From NCBI RefSeq assembly GCF_000938255.1, contig NZ_JYMR01000034.1, positions 62,001 to 126,000 of the forward strand: a stretch of 64,000 bases of DNA, read 5' to 3'. Below, one piece after another: positions 59,421 through 64,000 of this stretch. Position numbers and translations under genes: made by a program. Position 1 is the stretch's first letter. Every line of letters begins with the position of its first letter. The DNA is from Bradyrhizobium sp. LTSP849 (GTDB lineage Bacteria > Pseudomonadota > Alphaproteobacteria > Rhizobiales > Xanthobacteraceae). The notes beneath the pieces are model-generated. The model was not told where the DNA came from. It saw only the letters and a program-made list of their open reading frames with translations, and made no database searches.

Positions 59421-60779
59421 TCACGCGATCAGCAAACTCAGCGCGGCACCTCTGAAGGCGCGGTCTTCGCTGCCGCCTTGTCCGTGGCCGATAGCCCAAT
59501 GCCGGGGCCACGAAAGCTGGTCCAGCCCTTGCGCCGACGCGGAGGTGAAGGACGACCAACGGCCGGAGTCATGATGGCGGTACAGGAGACCGCCGGGACC
59601 CATATCCGGATAGACCGTCACGTGAATATCGAAACCGGCGCCTTCTGGAAGATCAGGTCCAAACCAATAGGACGGACTGCGCCCCGGCTCACGACCAACG
59701 ATGGCTGTCAGAGTTTGCTTCGGTCCCCGGAGCCCGAGCCAGAACGGCGCGATCGAACCAGGCGCGAAGGCCGTCAAAATCGTCTGGGCTGACGCCACAT
59801 CGGTCGCGGCGCTTTGCCCCAGTAGTCTCAACTCGATCCGACGTCCGCTCTGCACACACCCGCTAAACGGCGCTGTGACATCTCCGAACGGCAGCTCTTT
59901 CCAGCCGGCGGGATCAGGATCACGCAGCGGCCATTCAATCCTCTCCCTCGCTACGCCGTCGGTATCGAGCACCTGATAGCGCAGACCTTGCTCGTCAAGC
60001 GCGGCCTGAACGCAATGCAGATATTCGACGCCTTCCGGCATCCTGTGAGCCGTTCCCGCGCCCGCCGTGCAAATCTGCAGGACGCCGCGATGCGCCTGCA
60101 CATCGAAGGCGAGGATATGGCTGCACAAATAGGCAAGCACGTTCTCATTCACCAGAATGTCCCAGAACGGGCGCGCGTATTCGTGGCCGATCTCGCGCTG
60201 ATACGTCCCCGTAAAGCCGTTGATGGGAAATACCGGGTGATGACCGAGGACGAGCTTATGCCGCGCGTCAGCATTTTCTCTCAGCGTGGCTTCCAGCCAC
60301 GCGAGCTCAACATGGCCCTCACCGCCAAGGCCGCTCCAGAGCGTGTTGACGAATACCATCAGGAGGTCGCCGCGCCGCACGAAGTAGGAAAGACCAGTCT
60401 GCCCCGGCGGCCCATTGTCCGGCAGGTCCAGAGCGGCGCGAAACACCGCCTCGCTCATCACGTCATAGGTCGTGTGATTGCCGGTTGTGTGCCACATCGG
60501 AATGGCTGCACGGTCGAGCCAGGCCATTTCCGTATCCAGCCAATAGCGCCACTGCGCGCGCAGAGCGTCTGGATCCGGCGTCAGTCCGATGATCTCGTCG
60601 CCCGGAAACAGAATGAATTCAGGCTGCGGTCTCAGGCGTTGAACGACAGCGTTGACCGAGGCGAAGGTCCTTTCGTGCAAGGCACCCGGCACGCCCGAGC
60701 AGGAGTCGCCATACAAGAGAAACTGATGGCCCTTGCTGCGCGGCAGAATCGCAGGAATGGAATGATTCGTTGAGGTCAT
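59421..60779 (-). CDS. Metallophosphoesterase family protein with C-terminal beta-rich domain
   Basis: The 452-residue product has the binuclear-metal motifs in order: YGDSC, FPGDE, TGNHTTYD, GHHPVFPI and, in place of GHxH, CSHILAFDVQAH. The first 250 residues are the phosphoesterase; the remainder is a beta-rich region of unknown role. No signal peptide is visible, so cytoplasmic unless exported otherwise. ATG 60779 is chosen for lack of homology upstream. The substrate cannot be told from sequence. It is convergent with the Nudix gene. Confidence 0.8.
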   Translation of the reverse strand: MTSTNHSIPAILPRSKGHQFLLYGDSCSGVPGALHERTFASVNAVVQRLRPQPEFILFPGDEIIGLTPDPDALRAQWRYWLDTEMAWLDRAAIPMWHTTGNHTTYDVMSEAVFRAALDLPDNGPPGQTGLSYFVRRGDLLMVFVNTLWSGLGGEGHVELAWLEATLRENADARHKLVLGHHPVFPINGFTGTYQREIGHEYARPFWDILVNENVLAYLCSHILAFDVQAHRGVLQICTAGAGTAHRMPEGVEYLHCVQAALDEQGLRYQVLDTDGVARERIEWPLRDPDPAGWKELPFGDVTAPFSGCVQSGRRIELRLLGQSAATDVASAQTILTAFAPGSIAPFWLGLRGPKQTLTAIVGREPGRSPSYWFGPDLPEGAGFDIHVTVYPDMGPGGLLYRHHDSGRWSSFTSASAQGLDQLSWPRHWAIGHGQGGSEDRAFRGAALSLLIA

Positions 60780-60855
60780 GGCGTTCCATTGCGGTGTCCG
60801 GCCGCAAGGATGGCAATTTTGGGAACAGGGAGCAACAGGTCGCGCCCAGGCTTGA

Positions 60856-61398
60856 TCAGTCCGCGTCCGGCTCGGTGCCGACATAATCGCGCGCCGGCAG
60901 CTTGAGGACATGGCCGATTTCATTCGCCAACTTGTCCGCCTCCTCGCGCGTGGTGAAGCTCATCAGCGTGATCGGCTCGGTGCCCTTGTTGCCGCAGAGA
61001 TTGACATCATAGGCCGTCAGCTCCGGATCGTAATCATCGGTGATGCTGATGAAGTGATAGTCGGCGAGATTGCGGCGCTTGCGAATATTCAGCGGGCCGA
61101 ACTGCCTGGTGATGACGATCTGGCGCAGCGTCTCGTTGAGCACGACGAAAGTGCGAAACGTCAGCAGGATAAAGCCGGGTATGCCGACGAGCAGCCCGAG
61201 GGCCGTGAACACCAGCACCGGCACGAGATCGTCGGCGAGTCGCCCGAAGCCGGAAAAATCCTGGCGCAGGCCGAGGGCGACATTCCAGAGCAGATAGGCG
61301 CTTGCCGCCAGGAGCGGCAGCGACAGCAACCGGCCGATCCAGGGCATCGGCCGGTCGATGCGGACGGTATTGCCATCCACGGTCATTGCGCCTGCCAT
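60856..61398 (-). CDS. Membrane protein of unknown function
   Basis: The 180-residue product has two membrane segments (LLSLPLLAASAYLLWNVALG and LVPVLVFTALGLLVGIPGFIL) followed by a soluble region with FVVLNETLRQIVITRQFGPL, YDVNLCGNKGTEPITLMSF and TTREEADKLANEIGHVL, a PH-like or stress-response-type beta pattern. ATG 61398 has AGGA eight bases upstream; GTG 61413 is less likely. I do not recognise the family. It lies upstream of the metallophosphoesterase on the same strand, 76 bases away. Confidence 0.68.
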   Translation of the reverse strand: MAGAMTVDGNTVRIDRPMPWIGRLLSLPLLAASAYLLWNVALGLRQDFSGFGRLADDLVPVLVFTALGLLVGIPGFILLTFRTFVVLNETLRQIVITRQFGPLNIRKRRNLADYHFISITDDYDPELTAYDVNLCGNKGTEPITLMSFTTREEADKLANEIGHVLKLPARDYVGTEPDAD

Positions 61399-61472
61399 GT
61401 CACGTTTCCTCACGGGCCGAGTTCATGGCTTGGTCGGGTCGAGAAGCTGAATGGTTCGAGGGCCTCTCCTCC

Positions 61473-61514
61473 GTCATTCCGCGGCGCGCCCCTCCGGCAC
61501 GAGCCCGGAATGAC
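61473..61514. repeat. Palindromic repeat GTCATTCCG...CGGAATGAC
   Basis: GTCATTCCG (61473-61481) and CGGAATGAC (61506-61514) pair perfectly around a GC-rich centre (CGGCGCGCC, then GGCACGAGCC). It lies in the 231-base gap between two divergent genes. The type (CGTCATTCCGGGGCG...) is a familiar dispersed element in Bradyrhizobium. Confidence 0.8.
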
Positions 61515-61629
61515 GCGAATGTGCTGAGGACGCATCGAAAAACGAAAAAATGTTCTTGCCCCTCCCGATGGCAGAGTTTCGCGGCGTTCCTATGTCTTCT
61601 CTAACGATACCCAGAACGGATACGGGGCG

Positions 61630-62955
61630 ATGGCACAACGGCAACTCAAGCTTGGCGCGTTCATGCGCCCGATCAGCATCCACACCGGCGCCTGGCGCTA
61701 TCCCGGGGCCTGGCCGGACGCCAATTTCAATTTTGGTCACATCAAGACGCTGATCCAGAAGCTCGAGGCCGGCAAGTTCGACGCCTTCTTCATGGCCGAT
61801 CACCTCGCCGTGCTGAACATGCCGGTCAATGCGCTCAAGCGCAGCCACACTGTGACGTCGTTTGAGCCGTTCACGCTGCTGTCGGCGCTCTCGGCCGTCA
61901 CCGAGCGGATCGGCCTGATCGCAACGGGCTCGACCACCTTTGACGAGCCCTATCACGTGGCGCGGCGCTTCGCCTCGCTCGACCATCTCAGCGGTGGGCG
62001 CGCGGGCTGGAATATCGTCACCACCTCGAACCCGGACGCCGCGCTGAATTTCGGCCTCGACGACCACATGGAGCACGCCGAGCGCTACAAGCGCGCCCGC
62101 GAATTCTATGACGTGGTCACGGGCTTGTGGGATTCCTTCGCCGACGACGCCTTCGTCCGCGATGTCGAAAGCGGCCTGTTCGTCGATCCCTCGAAGATGC
62201 ATGTGCTCGACCACCAGGGCAAATATCTGAAGGTGCGCGGGCCCCTTAATATCGCCCGTCCCGTACAGGGCTGGCCGGTGATCGTGCAGGCCGGTGCCTC
62301 CGAGGACGGCAGGCAGCTCGCGGCTGAAACGGCGGAAGCCGTGTTCACCGGCGGCGGCAGCCTCGCCGACGGGCAAAAGCTTTATGCCGACATCAAGGGG
62401 CGCATGGAGAAGGTCGGGCGCGATCCTGAACACCTCAAGATCCTGCCCGGCGCGTTCGTCGTGGTCGGCGACAGCGTCGACGAGGCCAAGGAGAAGCGCG
62501 CGCTGCTCGACAGCCGCGTGCATTACGACAGCGCCATCGCTTCGCTCTCCGTCATCCTCGGCACCGACGCCTCAGGCTTCGATCCCGACGGCCCACTCCC
62601 CGAAATCCCCGAGACCAACGCCAGCAAGAGCGGCCGCCAGCGCATGGTCGACCTCGCCGCCCGCGACAAGCTCACCGTGCGCCAGCTCGCCCAGCGCGTC
62701 GGCGGCTATGGCGGGCTCGCCTTCGTCGGCACGGCCAAAACCATCGCCGACCAGATGGAGGAATGGCTGGTCGGCCGCGGCTCCGACGGCTTCAACATCA
62801 TGTTCCCGTTCCTGCCTGCCGGCCTCGACGATTTCGTCGACAAGGTCGTCCCCGAGCTCCAGAGCCGCGGGATTTTCCGCAAAGAGTACGAAGGGCCCAC
62901 TTTGAGGGACAATCTGGGCCTGCCCCGGCCGAAAAACCGGTTCTTTGAGGCGTAA
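61630..62955 (+). CDS. FMN-dependent monooxygenase of the NtaA/SnaA/DszA family
   Basis: The 441-residue luciferase-like protein uses reduced FMN supplied by a separate reductase. Family marks are MAQRQLKLGAFMRPISIHTG, GKFDAFFMADHLAVL, FEPFTLLSALSAVTERIGLI, STTFDEPYHVARRFASLDHL, GRAGWNIVTTSNPDAALNFG and VQAGASEDGRQLAAETAEAV. This subfamily attacks nitrilotriacetate, EDTA, pristinamycin precursors or dibenzothiophene sulfone; the substrate here is unknown. No flavin reductase gene is adjacent. Confidence 0.9.
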   Translation: MAQRQLKLGAFMRPISIHTGAWRYPGAWPDANFNFGHIKTLIQKLEAGKFDAFFMADHLAVLNMPVNALKRSHTVTSFEPFTLLSALSAVTERIGLIATGSTTFDEPYHVARRFASLDHLSGGRAGWNIVTTSNPDAALNFGLDDHMEHAERYKRAREFYDVVTGLWDSFADDAFVRDVESGLFVDPSKMHVLDHQGKYLKVRGPLNIARPVQGWPVIVQAGASEDGRQLAAETAEAVFTGGGSLADGQKLYADIKGRMEKVGRDPEHLKILPGAFVVVGDSVDEAKEKRALLDSRVHYDSAIASLSVILGTDASGFDPDGPLPEIPETNASKSGRQRMVDLAARDKLTVRQLAQRVGGYGGLAFVGTAKTIADQMEEWLVGRGSDGFNIMFPFLPAGLDDFVDKVVPELQSRGIFRKEYEGPTLRDNLGLPRPKNRFFEA

Positions 62956-62994
62956 TATTTTTGACGCCGAAGACGACCGAACCAACAAAACGTT

Positions 62995-63261
62995 TTAGTA
63001 GTGATATCGACATTCGGCGATGACGAGCTGCTGCCCGTCGTCCTTGCCCTGAAGGCGGTACACCAATCGTTGCTCGCCTGTAATGCGGCGAGACCACCAA
63101 CCGCGCAGATCATGCTTGAGGGGCTCCGGTTTCCCGAGCCCCCTGAACGGATCTCTTTTGATGTCCTTGATCAAATCGTTGATGGCCGTGAGGATCTTTT
63201 CGTCCTCTGTCTGCCATTGCAGATAGTCCTGCCAGGCAAGCTCGGTCCAGGCGATCAGCAT
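62995..63261 (-). CDS. yoeB: YoeB-type mRNA interferase toxin
   Basis: YoeB cleaves mRNA in the ribosomal A site. The 88-residue protein has LAWQDYLQWQTEDEKILTAI, LIKDIKRDPFRGLGKPEPL, HDLRGWWSRRITGEQRLVYR and the C-terminal RYHY, which carries the catalytic histidine-tyrosine pair; these are diagnostic of YoeB. ATG 63261 lies four bases after the antitoxin stop, so the toxin is translated from the same mRNA at limited level. Confidence 0.95.
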   Translation of the reverse strand: MLIAWTELAWQDYLQWQTEDEKILTAINDLIKDIKRDPFRGLGKPEPLKHDLRGWWSRRITGEQRLVYRLQGKDDGQQLVIAECRYHY

Positions 63262-63265
63262 GCGC

Positions 63266-63532
63266 CTAGCCGGTCGAGCCGGGCTCGATCAATTCACGCG
63301 CGACCAGCTTGCCCTCATCGGCTTCCTTGATGGAGCGCAGAATGCGCGCGGCGTTGGCCGGGCTCTTGAGAAGATGAACCGTCTCGATAAGGCCCTCGTA
63401 CTCTTCCTCCGAGATCATCACCACGCTACGGGCGTTCTGGCGGGTGACAACGAGCGGGGCGCGATCGTCGCAGACCTGGTCCATGTAGGCCGCGAGGTTG
63501 CTCCGTAGCTCCGTATACGAGACGTTTGCCAT
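63266..63532 (-). CDS. yefM: YefM/Phd-family antitoxin
   Basis: The 88-residue antitoxin has the N-terminal DNA-binding YefM fold (SYTELRSNLAAYMDQVCDDR, then APLVVTRQNARSVVMISEEE) and a C-terminal toxin-binding region (LLKSPANAARILRSIKEADE). It precedes yoeB by four bases. ATG 63532 has AGGAC eight bases upstream; an upstream ATG in frame (63595) would run through the operator boxes and is rejected. It represses its own operon by binding the GTAC boxes upstream. Confidence 0.95.
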   Translation of the reverse strand: MANVSYTELRSNLAAYMDQVCDDRAPLVVTRQNARSVVMISEEEYEGLIETVHLLKSPANAARILRSIKEADEGKLVARELIEPGSTG

Positions 63533-63552
63533 GGCAATTGTCCTAGTCTTTT

Positions 63553-63594
63553 TGTACAGACAACCGTACATATCAACGTACAGAAACTCGTACA
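63553..63594 (-). promoter_or_regulatory. Operator with four YGTACA boxes at 12-bp spacing, upstream of yefM-yoeB
   Basis: GTAC cores start at 63554, 63566, 63578 and 63590, exactly 12 bases apart; the first is a perfect TGTACA and the others CGTACA. In Escherichia coli the yefM-yoeB operator also uses TGTACA cores with 12-base centre spacing (established knowledge for that system). The four-box array suggests binding of two or more YefM dimers, with YoeB as co-repressor. Confidence 0.9.
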
Positions 63595-63678
63595 AGGGCG
63601 ACTGATAGACTTAGGTCCTGCTACGGCTATTTTGAAGCCTGAAAGGGCCGATTTGAGTGGTTTTAGGGCCCAAAAACC

Positions 63679-63706
63679 TTGACATCAGGCGGTTTCTGGC
63701 TAGGTT
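63679..63706 (+). promoter_or_regulatory. Promoter of rpmG
   Basis: A consensus -35 TTGACA (63679-63684) is followed after 16 bases by the -10-like TAGGTT (63701-63706), 62 bases before the rpmG start. Position and match suit a strongly expressed ribosomal gene. Transcription start should be near 63713. Confidence 0.75.
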
Positions 63707-63767
63707 GCCGGCCAACGCGGGCCGTTTGGCCGGCTCCAGATTCCCCTAATTTTCAGAGGTCCTGAAC

Positions 63768-63935
63768 ATGGCCAAAGCGGTCACCATCAAGGTCAAGCTC
63801 GTGTCCTCGGCTGACACCGGCTTCTACTACGTCGCCAAGAAGAATTCGCGCACCATGACCGACAAGCTGGTCAAGAAGAAGTACGATCCGGTTGCGCGCA
63901 AGCACGTCGAATTCCGCGAATCCAAGATCAAGTAA
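63768..63935 (+). CDS. rpmG: 50S ribosomal protein L33
   Basis: A 55-residue ribosomal protein, MAKAVTIKVKLVSSADTGFY, then YVAKKNSRTMTDKLVKKKYD and KHVEFRESKIK at the end. The cysteine-free form lacks the zinc ribbon of some L33 paralogues, so it is the zinc-independent type. The ATG is preceded by CAGAGGTCCTGAAC. It has its own promoter and terminator, so it is monocistronic. Confidence 0.97.
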   Translation: MAKAVTIKVKLVSSADTGFYYVAKKNSRTMTDKLVKKKYDPVARKHVEFRESKIK

Positions 63936-63960
63936 GATCGCGGAACGTTGAAGACTTTTG

Positions 63961-63985
63961 CGGGGCCCTCTGGGCCCCGTTTTTA
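63961..63985 (+). terminator. Rho-independent terminator of rpmG
   Basis: An 8-bp perfect stem, CGGGGCCC (63961-63968) with GGGCCCCG (63972-63979), closes a TCT loop and is followed by TTTTTATTT. It lies 25 bases after the rpmG stop and is a textbook intrinsic terminator. Confidence 0.95.
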
Positions 63986-64000
63986 TTTGGGCGCTTGATC

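Overview
The window is high-GC chromosomal DNA from an alphaproteobacterium, most likely Bradyrhizobium or a close relative in the Nitrobacteraceae. Evidence: the gene order parC-recO-era-rnc-lepB-acpS-pdxJ-rel-rpoZ, a porin of the alphaproteobacterial type, many GTG starts, gatC/gatA and gatB at separate loci, and several dispersed palindromic intergenic repeats of a kind common in that group. This assignment is inference from content and order; no database search was possible.

Layout. 1-1898: 3'-truncated gene (runs off the left edge) for an outer-membrane protein with at least three tandem beta-barrel modules. 2135-12939 (minus): housekeeping block parC, recO, era, rnc, lepB, acpS, pdxJ, rel/spoT, rpoZ, with several ATGA stop/start overlaps. 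13268-20213: NYN-domain protein, family-5 uracil-DNA glycosylase, peroxiredoxin, smpB, mscL, dapA and a large lytic transglycosylase with a Lys/Ala-rich N-terminal region. 20238-22390: major porin with a long leader. 22391-27556: a TPR/O-GlcNAc-transferase-like gene with eight near-identical 34-residue repeats and a possible frameshift at its start, tRNA-Ser(GCT), then a gene-poor stretch with small proteins, including a 30-residue peptide with 16 lysines. 27557-34091: gatB, a patatin-like lipoprotein, a frameshifted FkbM methyltransferase, and a gatC-orf-gatA-orf-fkbM operon. 34168-41319: two nitronate monooxygenases divergent from a LysR regulator, ruvX, an AEC permease, two CPBP proteases and a D-Ala-D-Ala dipeptidase. 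41558-44510: pyrB, a dihydroorotase-like gene lacking the metal-binding HxH motif, and plsY. 44722-52835: accessory genes around dprA (patatin, amidase, substrate-binding protein, two HxlR regulators each divergent from an oxidoreductase, one with an 18-bp inverted-repeat operator candidate). 53062-63985: topA, rnr, DUF983, Nudix, metallophosphoesterase, a flavin monooxygenase, a YefM-YoeB toxin-antitoxin pair with four GTAC boxes at exact 12-bp spacing, and rpmG.

How it fits together. Most genes are core information processing and envelope functions. The accessory material sits between plsY and dprA, between dprA and topA, and around the tRNA-Ser. I found no CRISPR array, rRNA, prophage or complete insertion sequence. 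The most interesting signals are the triple-barrel protein, the TPR gene and its start, the frameshifted FkbM gene, the divergent HxlR modules and the YefM-YoeB operator.
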